Origin: Nocardioides sp.
GTDB taxonomy: Bacteria > Actinomycetota > Actinomycetes > Propionibacteriales > Nocardioidaceae
DNA: 36,341 bases
Assembly: GCF_030149505.1 (NCBI RefSeq)
Contig: NZ_JASBRN010000083.1
Span: 1-36,341 of the forward strand
Reading direction: 5' to 3'
The number at the start of each line of letters is the position of its first letter. Positions within the stretch are counted from its first letter, which is position 1. The notes under the pieces were generated by a model. That model did no database searches. It was not told the DNA's origin and saw only the letters and a program-made list of their open reading frames with translations. Positions 1 to 16,892 of the stretch are shown one piece after another. Both the position numbers and the translations under genes were made by a program.

Positions 1-12
1 ACTCTCCGTTGA
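1..12 (-). rRNA. 16S rRNA gene, 5' end only (partial)
   Basis: Read on the minus strand, the first bases end in CAACGGAGAGT, which is how actinobacterial 16S genes begin just before the universal TTTGATCCTGGCTCAG segment. Window position 1 would match about E. coli 16S nucleotide 12. The rest of the gene lies outside the window. The typical rrn leader and promoters found upstream support the call. Confidence 0.8.
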
Positions 13-270
13 AAAACAACACCACAACCACAAACGCGATCATGGAAAAAGAGATGCCTGACAGGAGACACTGACACCCAACCGATTCACACCGATCAGG
101 CAAATTGTCAGAATCATTGTCAAAGAAACCATCAACCAACCCAAACCCGAAAGCTAAGGCCAGTCAACGGGGCATAACAAACTAATTCGTCGACTATGAC
201 ACACTGTTGAGTTCTCAAGAATCAGACGCGCACCGTCCCGTTCGCTCTCGCGACCGGCGGCGGGGCAACC
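13..270 (-). other. rrn operon leader (pre-16S)
   Basis: This stretch is clearly more AT-rich than the surrounding coding DNA and holds no credible gene. It lies between promoter P2 and the 16S gene and contains the NusA-site-like element at 201-219. Transcribed rrn leaders normally carry antitermination signals and the 5' half of the 16S RNase III processing stem. I could not place the processing stem, because its partner lies downstream of 16S and outside the window. Confidence 0.7.
201..219 (-). promoter_or_regulatory. boxC-like NusA binding / antitermination element
   Basis: The minus strand reads CTTGAGAACTCAACAGTGT. The core GAACTCAACAG differs by one base from the mycobacterial rrn boxC RNA (GAACUCAAUAG) known to be bound by NusA. 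The position, in the rrn leader well before 16S, fits antitermination of rRNA transcription. Confidence 0.75.
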
Positions 271-276
271 TGCAGA

Positions 277-305
277 AACTTACCCGTCTGTCTCGGCCTC
301 GTCAA
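277..305 (-). promoter_or_regulatory. rrn promoter P2
   Basis: The -35 box TTGACG (300-305) is separated by 17 bp from the -10 box TAAGTT (277-282) on the minus strand. Transcription would start near 270, about 258 nt before the 16S gene. This is the best sigma-A-type promoter in the window by consensus match and spacing. Confidence 0.75.
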
Positions 306-430
306 CTCCGGGGAGCTGCTGGGCTGTGGCAGGCTGGTGAGCCTCCGTGCTGCGGACATGACGGAGCCCCTGCTTCGAGGTGGCCCTTGGGCCTCGCTCC
401 GAGGAGTTCCGCTTGCCGCGGCGAGAAGGA

Positions 431-459
431 ACATTACACATGCCCCGGGAGCACACAAA
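431..459 (-). promoter_or_regulatory. rrn promoter P1
   Basis: The -35 box TTTGTG (454-459) and -10 box TAATGT (431-436) have a 17-bp spacer on the minus strand. It starts only 14 bp past the mpg stop codon, so no room remains for a strong terminator between the arginine operon and rrn. Multiple tandem rrn promoters are usual in actinobacteria. Confidence 0.6.
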
Positions 460-472
460 ATCGGGGGTCACC

Positions 473-6046
<5,574 letters not shown>

Positions 6047-6047
6047 C

Positions 6048-7226
6048 TCACACCCCCGCGGCGTCGAGGATGCCTGGCCAGGCGGCCAGGAAGGCGGCGG
6101 CGTCCTCGTCGGTGAGGACCAGCGGCGGGGCGAGCCGGATGCGACGCGGCGTGGGGGCGTTGACGATGAAGCCCGCGTCCTGGGCGGCCTCGACCACCTG
6201 GGCCGCGGTCTCGGAGACGAGGTCCAGTCCGATGAGCAGGCCCTCGCCCCGGACCTCGGTGACGCGCGGGTCGGCGGCCAGGCCGTCGCGGACCTTCTGC
6301 CCGATCACGGTGACGTGCTCGAGCAGGTGCTCGTCCTCGATCGTGCCGATGACCGCGAGCGCCGCCGCGCACGCGACGGGGTTGCCACCGAAGGTGGTGC
6401 CGTGGTTGCCCGGCTGGAGCAGGTCGGCGGCCCGGCCCAGGCCGACGACGGCGCCGATCGGGTAGCCACCGCCCAGGCCCTTGGCGAGCGTGACCACGTC
6501 CGGGACCACCTCGTGGCGCAGGTGGGCGAACCACTCGCCCGTGCGGCCGACGCCGGACTGCACCTCGTCGAGCCACAGCAGCGCACCGTGCTCGTCCGCG
6601 ATCGCGCGGGCCGCGGCGAGGTAGCCGTCGGGGGCGACCACGACGCCGGCCTCGCCCTGGATCGGCTCGAGGCAGATCGCGGCGGTCTGGTCGGTGACGG
6701 CGGCGGCGAGGGCCTCGACGTCGCCGTACGGGACGAAGGTGACCTCGCCCGGAAGCGGCTCGAAGGGCTCGCGGTAGGCCGCCTTGCTGGTCAGCGCGAG
6801 CGCACCCATCGTGCGGCCGTGGAAGCCGCCCTCGGCCGCGACCACGTGGGTGCGGCCGGTGCGCCGGGTCAGCTTGAAGGCGCCCTCGTTGGCCTCGGCG
6901 CCGGAGTTGGCGAGGAAGACCTTCCCCTCGTGTCCCCCGAGCAGCGCGAGGAGCTTCTCGGCCAGCTCGACCTGCGGGCCGGTGGTGAAGAAGTTGGAGA
7001 CGTGGCCGAGGGTCTGCAGCTGCTCGGTCACCGCGGCGACCAGGGCCGGGTGGGCGTGGCCGAGGGAGTTGACCGCGATGCCACCGAGCAGGTCGACGTA
7101 CTCCTTGCCGTGCTCGTCCCAGACGTGGCTGCCCTCGCCCCGGACCAGCGCCAGCTTGGGCGGGCCGAAGGTGTTCATGAGCGCGTGGGTGTAGCGCTCG
7201 GTGAGCTCGCTCGTGGGGGTGCTCAC
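6048..7226 (-). CDS. argD: Acetylornithine aminotransferase
   Basis: This PLP enzyme converts N-acetylglutamate semialdehyde to N-acetylornithine with glutamate as amino donor. Residues total 392, normal for the class III aminotransferase family. [16 protein letters not shown] (107-122) binds the cofactor phosphate; [12 protein letters not shown] (219-230) contains Asp220, which pairs with the PLP ring nitrogen; Lys249 in [13 protein letters not shown] forms the Schiff base. It may also serve lysine synthesis as succinyldiaminopimelate aminotransferase, as in E. coli. The GTG start overlaps the argB stop (GTGA), suggesting translational coupling. Confidence 0.96.
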   Translation of the reverse strand: MSTPTSELTERYTHALMNTFGPPKLALVRGEGSHVWDEHGKEYVDLLGGIAVNSLGHAHPALVAAVTEQLQTLGHVSNFFTTGPQVELAEKLLALLGGHEGKVFLANSGAEANEGAFKLTRRTGRTHVVAAEGGFHGRTMGALALTSKAAYREPFEPLPGEVTFVPYGDVEALAAAVTDQTAAICLEPIQGEAGVVVAPDGYLAAARAIADEHGALLWLDEVQSGVGRTGEWFAHLRHEVVPDVVTLAKGLGGGYPIGAVVGLGRAADLLQPGNHGTTFGGNPVACAAALAVIGTIEDEHLLEHVTVIGQKVRDGLAADPRVTEVRGEGLLIGLDLVSETAAQVVEAAQDAGFIVNAPTPRRIRLAPPLVLTDEDAAAFLAAWPGILDAAGV

Positions 7227-8205
7227 TTGACCACCGCCTGCTGCCGGGCCTTGCGGACCTTGGTGTCGACGCCGGGCAGCACCTGGGTGCCGACGCCCTC
7301 GTCGGTGAAGAGCTCCAGCAGGACGGCGTGCGGCTCGCGACCGTCGACGACGGTGGCGCGCGGGACGCCCTCGGCGACCGCCTTGCGGCAGGCCTCCATC
7401 TTGGGGACCATCCCGCTGGCCAGCGTGGGCAGCAGCTCGCCCAGGGTCTCGGGGCTGATCTCGTAGATCACGTCGTCGCTGTCGGGCCAGTCGCGGTAGA
7501 GCCCCTCGACGTCGGTGAGGACCAGGAGCTTCTCGGCACCGAGCGCGACCGCCAGGGCCGCGGCCGCGGTGTCGGCGTTGACGTTGTGCACCGCACCGTG
7601 GACGTCGGGCGCGACGCTGGACACGACCGGGATGCGCCCGGCCTCGATGATGTCGAGGACCGCCTCGGGGCGTACCTTGGCGACCTCGCCGACCAGCCCG
7701 AGGTCGACCTCCTCGCCGTCGACGATGGTGTTGGTGGGCTCGGCGGTGAAGAGACCGGCGTCCTCGCCGGACATGCCGACGGCCAGGGGACCGTGGGAGT
7801 TGATCAGCCCGACCAGCTCGCGCTGGACCTGGCCGACCAGGACCATCCGGACCACGTCCATGGCCTCGGGCGTGGTGACGCGCAGCCCGCCGCGGAACTC
7901 CGACTCGATGCCGAGCTTGTCCAGCATCGTCGAGATCTGCGGGCCGCCGCCGTGGACCACGACCGGCTTGAAGCCGGCGAAGCGGAGGAAGGCGACGTCC
8001 TCGGCGAAGGCTCGCTTGAGCCCGTCGTCGGTCATGGCGTTGCCGCCGTACTTCACCACGATCACCTTGCCGTGGTAGCGCTTGAGCCAGGGAAGGGCGC
8101 CGGCGAGGACGCCGGCCTTCGTGGAGTCGGCGGGCGGGACCTCGCTGAAGACCATCGACGCGGGGTCCAGGGCGGGGTTGCTGGCGGGGATCGTCTTGTC
8201 GTCGC

Positions 8206-8209
<4 letters not shown>
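7223..8209 (-). CDS. argB: Acetylglutamate kinase
   Basis: The enzyme phosphorylates N-acetylglutamate, usually the arginine-inhibited step in bacteria that recycle acetyl groups through ArgJ. It has 328 residues, with the amino acid kinase motifs KYGGNAM (53-59) and HGGGPQI (86-92), and a C-terminal GTQV segment typical of the family. About 30 residues precede the usual start of the domain; arginine-sensitive hexameric NAG kinases have an N-terminal helix here, so the extension may serve feedback control. I took the ATG overlapping the argJ stop (ATGA). No clear Shine-Dalgarno is visible, so it probably depends on coupling to argJ. Confidence 0.95.
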
Positions 8210-11279
<3,070 letters not shown>

Positions 11280-11323
11280 GACCTGGCGACGGGTCACGCG
11301 CAACCTGGCGACGGGTCGCGGGC
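11280..11323. repeat. Two 22-bp tandem repeats at a convergent gene junction
   Basis: Two copies of a 22-bp unit containing CCTGGCGACGGGTC follow directly after the stop of the plus-strand gene and end 4 bp before the pheT stop. They share the 22-bp period and a GGCGnCG..TCaCG core with the arrays at 20236-20319 and 33054-33180, so I regard them as probable relatives. Confidence 0.7.
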
Positions 11324-11326
11324 AGC

Positions 11327-13816
11327 TCAGGCGCGCTGGACGGCTCCGGTGCGCTCCGCGGCGAGAGCCACGGCCGCCTCGCGGGCGGCGGTGGTGTCCT
11401 CGTCGGTGAGCGTGCGGTCGGGGGCGCGGAAGCGCAGGGCGAAGGCCAGCGACTTGCGACCCTCCCCCAGCTGCTCGCTGCGGTAGACGTCGAAGAGCCG
11501 GATCGACTCGAGCAGGTCTCCGGCACCCTCGCGCAGGGCGGCTTCGACCGCAGCGGCCTCCACGGACTCCTCCACCACGAGGGCGACGTCCTCCTTGGCG
11601 GCCGGGAAGGTCGAGAAGGTCGGGGCGGGCCGCAGGTGCACGGCGTGCTGGATCAGCACGTCGAGGTCGACCTCGGCCGCCACCGACCGGGCCGGCAGTC
11701 CGAAGGTGGTGCAGACCCGCGGGTGCAGCTCGCCGGCGTGGCCGACGAGCGCGTCGCCGAGCCGCAGCTCTGCGCATCGGCCGGGGTGCCAGGGGGCGAG
11801 GGCCGCGGGGCGGACGTCGAGCTCCAGGCCGAGGGCGTCGGCCACCGAGCGCACCGCGTCGACGGCGTCGGACCACTCCACGGGGCGCCCGGGGCCCCAC
11901 CAGCCGGCCGGGTCGGCCTCGCCGGCGGCGACCAGCCCGAGGTGCAGCGGCTGGTCGGGCAGCGCCTTGACCAGGGCGTCGAGCTCGGCGTCGGTGGGCC
12001 GGCGGTCGACCGGCAGGATCGGCGCCGCCTCGCTGGAGCGCGGCAGCGTCACGGTCGCGGTCTCGAAGACCGCCACCGAGGAGGCGCCCAGGCCCACGTT
12101 GCGTCCCGCGGTGCGCAGCAGCGCCGGGAGCAGCGTGGTGGTCATGGCCGGGGCCTCGCTGCTGAGCGGGTTCGAGAGCCGCAGCACGGTCCGGCGCGGG
12201 TCGTCGGCCTCCAGGCCGAGCGCGTCGAGGTCCGTCTCTCCCACGAAGGGGAAGTCGACGACCTCGACCCAGCCGGCACCGGCCAGGGTCCGGCCGATCC
12301 GACGCCGCAGCTGCTGGGCGCGCGTCAGGCCCCGGCCGCCGGGAGCGGCGGGCAGGACCGAGGGGATGGTGTCGTAGCCGACGAGCCGCACGACCTCCTC
12401 GACCAGGTCGTAGGGGTCGGTGACGTCGGGGCGCCACGGCGGCGGGGTCGCGGTGAGGGTGTCCCCGTCGACGCGGACCGTGCAGCCGACGGCCTCGAGG
12501 TGGCCCACGGTCGTGTCCGGGTCGATGGGCAGCCCGGACACGTTGGCCGGCAGGTCGAGCGCCATGGTGACCGTCGGCATCGCCGGAGCCTCCCCCACGA
12601 CGGTCACGCCGGGCTCGGCGCTCGCGCCGCCGTACGTCGTCAGGAGCTCGACCACGCGGTCGGCCGCGGCCTCGCAGATCGTGGGGTCGACGCCGCGCTC
12701 GTTGCGCTTGCCGGCCTCGGAGGTGATCTTGTGGCGGCGGCCCGTGCGGAACATCGAGACCGCGTCCCAGTGGGCCGACTCCACGAGCACGCGCGTGGTG
12801 CTCCCCGAGATCTCGGTGGACTCACCACCCATGACGCCGCCGAGGCCGATCGGCCCGGAGTCGTCGCAGACCACGAGGTCCTCGGCGGTGAGCGTGCGCC
12901 GGGTGCCGTCGAGGGTGGTGAGCTGCTCGCCCTCGCTCGCGCGGCGGACCACGATCGCGCCCTGCACCTTGTCGGCGTCGTAGCCGTGGATCGGGCGGCC
13001 GGTCTCGAGCATGACGTAGTTGGTGACGTCGACGGCCAGGGAGATCGGCCGCATGCCGGCGGCGGTGATCCGCTGGGCGATGAAGTCGGGGGTGGGTGCG
13101 GCGGAGTCGAAGCCGCTCACGGTGCGGGCGACGAAGACCGGGCAGCCGGTGGTGTCCTCGAGCCGCACGGGGTGGCCCTGGTCGTCGGCCAGCGGGGTGT
13201 CGCGGAGGGCGGGGTCGCGGAACCCGGTGGCGCCCGGGACCGACACGGCGACCTCGCGGGCGATGCCGCGGATCGACAGCGCGTAGGCACGGTCGGGGTT
13301 GACCTCGAGCTCGATGACCTCCTCGTCGAGGCCGAGGATGCCGCGGACGTCCTGGCCGGGCTCACCGGCGTCGGCGGGCAGGACGATGATGCCGTCGTGG
13401 TCCTCGCCCAGGCCGAGCTCGCGGGCCGAGCAGATCATCCCGGCGGAGACGTGGCCGTAGGTCTTGCGGGCGCTGATCTCGAAGCCCCCGGGCAGCACGC
13501 CGCCCGGAAGCACCACGACGACCAGGTCGCCGGGCTCGAAGTTGTGGGCACCGCAGACGATGCCCTGCGGCTCGCCGGTGCCGTTGGCATCGCCGACGTC
13601 GACGGTGCACCAGTTGATGGTCTTGCCGTTCTTCTGCGGCTCGGGCTCCTTGGTGAGCACCCGGCCGACCACGAGGGGGCCGCTGATGTCGGCGCCGGCC
13701 GACTCGACCGCCTCGAGCTTGAGCCCGGTGAGGGTCAGGCGGGCGGTGAGCTCGTCGGTGGAGGTGCCCTCCGGCACGTCGACGTGCTCGAGGATCCAGG
13801 ACTTGGGGGCCTTCAT
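11327..13816 (-). CDS. pheT: Phenylalanyl-tRNA synthetase beta subunit
   Basis: PheT pairs with PheS as an alpha2-beta2 enzyme that charges tRNA-Phe, and provides editing of misacylated Tyr. It has 829 residues in the standard order: N-terminal tRNA-binding (EMAP-like) fold at about 40-150, the B3/B4 editing region with the family block ITSEAGKRNERGVD, B5 DNA-binding-like fold, the catalytic-like core, and the C-terminal anticodon-binding FDX-ACB domain containing FSTFPAAKEDVALVV and ending near VQRA. The ATG is 13 bp after the pheS stop, so the two subunits share a transcript. Nothing looks broken. Confidence 0.97.
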   Translation of the reverse strand: MKAPKSWILEHVDVPEGTSTDELTARLTLTGLKLEAVESAGADISGPLVVGRVLTKEPEPQKNGKTINWCTVDVGDANGTGEPQGIVCGAHNFEPGDLVVVVLPGGVLPGGFEISARKTYGHVSAGMICSARELGLGEDHDGIIVLPADAGEPGQDVRGILGLDEEVIELEVNPDRAYALSIRGIAREVAVSVPGATGFRDPALRDTPLADDQGHPVRLEDTTGCPVFVARTVSGFDSAAPTPDFIAQRITAAGMRPISLAVDVTNYVMLETGRPIHGYDADKVQGAIVVRRASEGEQLTTLDGTRRTLTAEDLVVCDDSGPIGLGGVMGGESTEISGSTTRVLVESAHWDAVSMFRTGRRHKITSEAGKRNERGVDPTICEAAADRVVELLTTYGGASAEPGVTVVGEAPAMPTVTMALDLPANVSGLPIDPDTTVGHLEAVGCTVRVDGDTLTATPPPWRPDVTDPYDLVEEVVRLVGYDTIPSVLPAAPGGRGLTRAQQLRRRIGRTLAGAGWVEVVDFPFVGETDLDALGLEADDPRRTVLRLSNPLSSEAPAMTTTLLPALLRTAGRNVGLGASSVAVFETATVTLPRSSEAAPILPVDRRPTDAELDALVKALPDQPLHLGLVAAGEADPAGWWGPGRPVEWSDAVDAVRSVADALGLELDVRPAALAPWHPGRCAELRLGDALVGHAGELHPRVCTTFGLPARSVAAEVDLDVLIQHAVHLRPAPTFSTFPAAKEDVALVVEESVEAAAVEAALREGAGDLLESIRLFDVYRSEQLGEGRKSLAFALRFRAPDRTLTDEDTTAAREAAVALAAERTGAVQRA

Positions 13817-13829
13817 GTCTGCTCGTTCC

Positions 13830-14927
13830 TCAGATCTCGGTGCCGAAGGCGGCGCTGAACCGGACGTCGCCCTCGAAGAGCGGGCGGAGGTCCTCCAGGT
13901 TGTGGCGGAACATGAAGCTGCGGTCGATGCCCATGCCGAAGGCGAAGCCGGAGTAGCGCTCGGGGTCCACGCCGCACGCGACCAGCACGCGCGGGTTGAC
14001 CACACCGCAGCCGCCCCACTCGATCCAGCCCTCGCCGCGACAGGTGCGGCAGGACTCCGCGTCGACGCCGCGGCAGACGAAGCAGCGCACGTCGACCTCG
14101 GCCGAGGGCTCGGTGAAGGGGAAGTACGACGGGCGGAACCGCGTGTCGATGCCGTCTCCGAACAGCTGTGAGGCGAGGTGGTCCAGCGAGCCCTTGAGGT
14201 GCGCCATGGTGATGCCCTCGTCGACGACCAGGCCCTCGACCTGGTGGAACATCGGGGAGTGCGTGGCGTCGTACTCGTCGGTGCGGAAGACCCGACCGGG
14301 GCAGGCGACGTAGATCGGGGGCGTGCGGGTGAGCATGGTGCGCGCCTGCACGGGGCTGGTCTGGGTGCGCAGCACGACGTGCCGGTCGGCGGGCTCGGTC
14401 CAGAAGGTGTCCTGCATGGTGCGCGCCGGGTGGTCGGGCCCCAGGTTGAGGGCGTCGAAGTTGAGCCACTCGGCCTCCACGACAGGGCCCTCGGCGATCT
14501 CCCAGCCCATCGCGACGAAGATGTCGGCGATCAGCTCGGACTGCAGGGTGATCGGGTGCCGGCCGCCGCGACGGCGGCGGTCGGTGGGCAGCGTGACGTC
14601 GACGGTCTCCTCGACCAGCATCCGCTCCTCGTGCTCGGCCTCGAGCACCTCCTGGCGGGCGGCGAGCGCCTGGTTGACCGCGCCGCGGGCCTGACCGATC
14701 CGCTGGCCGGCCTCCTTGCGGGCCTGCGGCGGCAGGGCGCCGATCTCCCGGTTGGCCAGGGCCAGCGGGGAGCGGTCGCCGGTGTGGGCGATCCGGACCT
14801 GCTTGAGCGCCTCGAGGTCGGCGGCCGCCGCGATGGCGGCGATCGCCTCGTCGCGGGCCGCGGCCACGTGCTCGGCCTGCAGCGGGGTGACCTCGACGGG
14901 GTCGTACTCGGAGTTCGGACCGGACAT
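13830..14927 (-). CDS. pheS: Phenylalanyl-tRNA synthetase alpha subunit
   Basis: PheS is the catalytic class II synthetase subunit that activates phenylalanine. The 365 residues hold an N-terminal coiled coil (about 15-105), motif 2 around VFRTDEYDATHSPMFHQVEG (213-232), SYFPFTEPSAEVDV (267-280) and motif 3 with GFAFGMGIDR (327-336). Residues 282-296 add four cysteines as CxxC-7-CxxC (Cys282, 285, 293, 296) where E. coli PheS has a short loop; similar inserts occur in actinobacterial PheS and probably bind zinc. The ATG lies 7 nt after a TAGACT -10 box, so the message appears leaderless, with no room for a T-box or leader-peptide attenuator. Confidence 0.96.
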   Translation of the reverse strand: MSGPNSEYDPVEVTPLQAEHVAAARDEAIAAIAAAADLEALKQVRIAHTGDRSPLALANREIGALPPQARKEAGQRIGQARGAVNQALAARQEVLEAEHEERMLVEETVDVTLPTDRRRRGGRHPITLQSELIADIFVAMGWEIAEGPVVEAEWLNFDALNLGPDHPARTMQDTFWTEPADRHVVLRTQTSPVQARTMLTRTPPIYVACPGRVFRTDEYDATHSPMFHQVEGLVVDEGITMAHLKGSLDHLASQLFGDGIDTRFRPSYFPFTEPSAEVDVRCFVCRGVDAESCRTCRGEGWIEWGGCGVVNPRVLVACGVDPERYSGFAFGMGIDRSFMFRHNLEDLRPLFEGDVRFSAAFGTEI

Positions 14928-14934
14928 GGGGCGC

Positions 14935-14940
14935 AGTCTA
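14935..14940 (-). promoter_or_regulatory. -10 box of pheS
   Basis: TAGACT on the minus strand lies 7 nt before the pheS ATG. A weak -35 candidate, TTCGTC (14960-14965), has a long 19-bp spacer. The geometry predicts a leaderless pheST transcript. Confidence 0.5.
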
Positions 14941-14983
14941 GGAAGCGCGGCTCCACCCCGACGAACCGGCACACGTCGCGGGC

Positions 14984-16066
14984 TCAGCGCCGGCGGTGGT
15001 CCTCCACCGGCCAGCGCACGAGGATGCGCGCCCCGCCGCCCGGAGCGTCGTCGATGACGACGTCGCCACCGTGCGCGCGGGTCAGCCCCCCGACGATGTA
15101 GAGCCCGAGCCCGGAGCCGCCGCGCGCCCCGTGCTTCCAGAACTTCGTGAACACCTGGCGGCGCAGCTCCTCGGGGATGCCGGGGCCCTGGTCGTCGACG
15201 GTGATCCGCACCGACTCCGGGACCTCGGGGTGCTCGGGCCGGCCCGCCCGGGCCGCGAGGTGCTCCACGGTGACCCGGACGGTGCCCTCGCCGTGCCGCA
15301 GCCCGTTCTCCACCAGGTTGGTCACGACCTGGGTGAGCTTGTCGGGGTCGGCGGAGACCTTCGGCAGGTCGGATCGCAGGTCGAGCTCCACCGGGCGGGC
15401 GGTCCCGGCACTGATCGACTCCACGACCCGGCCCACGACCGTGGCGACGTCGGTCGGGCGCGGGTGCAGCTGCAGGCGACCGGTGTCGATCCGGGCCACG
15501 TCGAGCAGCTCGGCGATCAGGCGGCTCAGCCGGTCGGAGTCGGCGTGGACCGTGGTGAGCATCAGCTTCTTCTGCTCGTCGCTGAGCTTGTCCCAGCGGT
15601 TGAGCATCGCCTGCACGAAGCCCTTGACGCCGGTCAGCGGAGAGCGGAGCTCGTGGGCGACGGTGGCGACGAGGTCGGAGCGGTCGCGGTCGAGCCGGGC
15701 CCGGCCGCGACCCGAGCGCAGGCTGACCGCCACCCGCTCCACGGGTCGGCCGCGGCCGGCACGGTGCAGCCGGGCGGTGACCAGGACCTCGCTGCCGTCC
15801 GGCAGCCGCCACGACTGCTCGGGCACGCCGGTGCGGGTGCTGATGCCCGCGAACGGGCAGTGGACGTCGTACCAGGTCTGGCCGTCGGTGTCGCGCAGCG
15901 CGAGGACCTCGCGCAACGGGCGGCCGACGGCGCCGGCACCGCCGTCGGGGCCCAGGCCGAGCATCCGGGCGGCGGTGGACGAGACCAGCTCGACCCGCTC
16001 GTCTGGCCCGGCCAGCAGGACCCCGTCGGGGAGGGCGTCCACCACGTCCTGCGCGCTCGGCTCCAC
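14984..16066 (-). CDS. Soluble PAS-domain sensor histidine kinase (orphan)
   Basis: This 360-residue kinase has an N-terminal PAS-like domain (about 5-110), a dimerisation/phosphoacceptor helix pair with His138 in VAHELRSPLTGVKG, and a HATPase domain: N box VVTNLVENGLRHG (Asn254), G1 DQGPGIPEE (292-300), G2 GGSGLGLYI (316-324). There is no membrane segment or signal peptide, so it senses something inside the cell. No response-regulator gene is adjacent, so its partner must be elsewhere. The start is GTG, 6 nt after a TAGGGT -10 box, again suggesting a leaderless mRNA. It stands between the rRNA methyltransferase and pheS genes, all on the minus strand. Confidence 0.9.
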   Translation of the reverse strand: MEPSAQDVVDALPDGVLLAGPDERVELVSSTAARMLGLGPDGGAGAVGRPLREVLALRDTDGQTWYDVHCPFAGISTRTGVPEQSWRLPDGSEVLVTARLHRAGRGRPVERVAVSLRSGRGRARLDRDRSDLVATVAHELRSPLTGVKGFVQAMLNRWDKLSDEQKKLMLTTVHADSDRLSRLIAELLDVARIDTGRLQLHPRPTDVATVVGRVVESISAGTARPVELDLRSDLPKVSADPDKLTQVVTNLVENGLRHGEGTVRVTVEHLAARAGRPEHPEVPESVRITVDDQGPGIPEELRRQVFTKFWKHGARGGSGLGLYIVGGLTRAHGGDVVIDDAPGGGARILVRWPVEDHRRR

Positions 16067-16072
16067 GCGGCC

Positions 16073-16078
16073 ACCCTA
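16073..16078 (-). promoter_or_regulatory. -10 box of the sensor kinase gene
   Basis: TAGGGT on the minus strand lies 6 nt before the GTG start and just before (5 bp from) the methyltransferase stop codon on the upstream side. No convincing -35 box is visible. Confidence 0.4.
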
Positions 16079-16083
16079 GGGCG

Positions 16084-16884
16084 TCAGGCCCGGTGGACCC
16101 GGGCGGAGGCGTAGAGGCAGAGCGCGGCGGCGGTGGAGAGGTTGAGCGACTCCGCGCGACCGTGGATCGGGATGGCGACGCGGTGGTCGGCGAGGGCCGC
16201 CAAGTCCTCCGGCAGGCCCCAGGCCTCGTTGCCGAGCAGCCAGGCGGTGGGCGCGGCGAGGACGTCGTCCATCGCGAAGAGGTCGCGCTCCCCTGCGCCG
16301 TCGGCGGCCAGCACGCTCAGGCCGGCCGCTCGCGCGGCGTGCACGGCCGTGACGGGGTCGGGCTCGAGCGCCACCGGGAGGTGGAAGGCCGAGCCGACGC
16401 TGGCGCGCAGCGTCTTGGGGTTGTAGAGGTCCACCGAGCTGCCCGCGAACACCACCGCGTCGGCGCCGGCGGCGTCGGCGCAGCGCACGACGGTGCCGGC
16501 GTTGCCGGGGTCGCGCACGTCGGCGCAGATCGCCACCAGCCGGGCACCGGCCAGGGCGTCGGCGAGCGGCACGTCGACGAACCGGCACAGGGCCACCACG
16601 CCGGCCGGGCTCACCGAGTCGCTGAGGGCGGCCAGGGCACGGTCCTCGACCAGGGTCAGGCGGACGTCGACGGGCAGCTCGGGCACCAGCCCGAGCGCGT
16701 CGGGGCGGACGAAGACCTCCTCGACGCAGCCGGCGGCGAGGGCACCCTCGACGGCCTTCGGGCCGTCAGCGAGGAACAGCCGCCGCTCGGAGCGTTCCGA
16801 GCGGCGGCTGAGCCGGCGTATGTGCTTGAGCCGGGCGTTGGACGCGGCGAGCGGGGTCTGGTCACCCGCCCGCTGCTGGCCCAC
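16084..16884 (-). CDS. TrmH/SpoU-family RNA 2'-O-methyltransferase
   Basis: The protein transfers a methyl group from SAM to a ribose 2'-OH in rRNA or tRNA. The three SPOUT knot motifs are present: DPGNAGTVVRCADAAGAD (125-142), WLLGNEAWGLP (215-225) and IPIHGRAESLNLSTAAA (238-254); an N-terminal RNA-binding SpoU_sub_bind domain fills about 20-100. At this locus mycobacteria carry tsnR, so a 23S target is likely but unproven. I chose the GTG at 16882-16884, giving 266 residues and a 12-bp overlap with the end of rplT; a CTG overlapping the rplT stop is an alternative. Codons 25-36 are formed by a 34-nt perfect palindrome (16777-16810). Confidence 0.88.
   Translation of the reverse strand: MGQQRAGDQTPLAASNARLKHIRRLSRRSERSERRLFLADGPKAVEGALAAGCVEEVFVRPDALGLVPELPVDVRLTLVEDRALAALSDSVSPAGVVALCRFVDVPLADALAGARLVAICADVRDPGNAGTVVRCADAAGADAVVFAGSSVDLYNPKTLRASVGSAFHLPVALEPDPVTAVHAARAAGLSVLAADGAGERDLFAMDDVLAAPTAWLLGNEAWGLPEDLAALADHRVAIPIHGRAESLNLSTAAALCLYASARVHRA
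16777..16810. repeat. 34-nt perfect hairpin inside the methyltransferase gene
   Basis: Arms of 15 nt (CAGCCGCCGCTCGGA and its exact complement) flank a GCGT tetraloop. The whole element is in frame and encodes SRRSERSERR, near the 5' end of the gene and about 75 nt into it. It is by far the longest uninterrupted hairpin within any coding region of the window. Confidence 0.85.
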
Positions 16885-16892
16885 CGGCTCGG

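Noticed and set aside
61..170. A third rrn promoter from TTGACA- or TTGACT-like boxes in the leader
   Set aside because: No TAnnnT hexamer lies at 16-18 bp from either box; the -10 candidates (CCTGAT, TTGGGT) are poor.
14928..14983. T-box or leader-peptide attenuator before pheS
   Set aside because: Only 7 nt separate the -10 box from the ATG, so there is no leader to hold such an element.
16777..16810. Hairpin as the terminator of rplT
   Set aside because: It lies about 80 bp inside the following methyltransferase gene, is in frame with it and has no U-tract.
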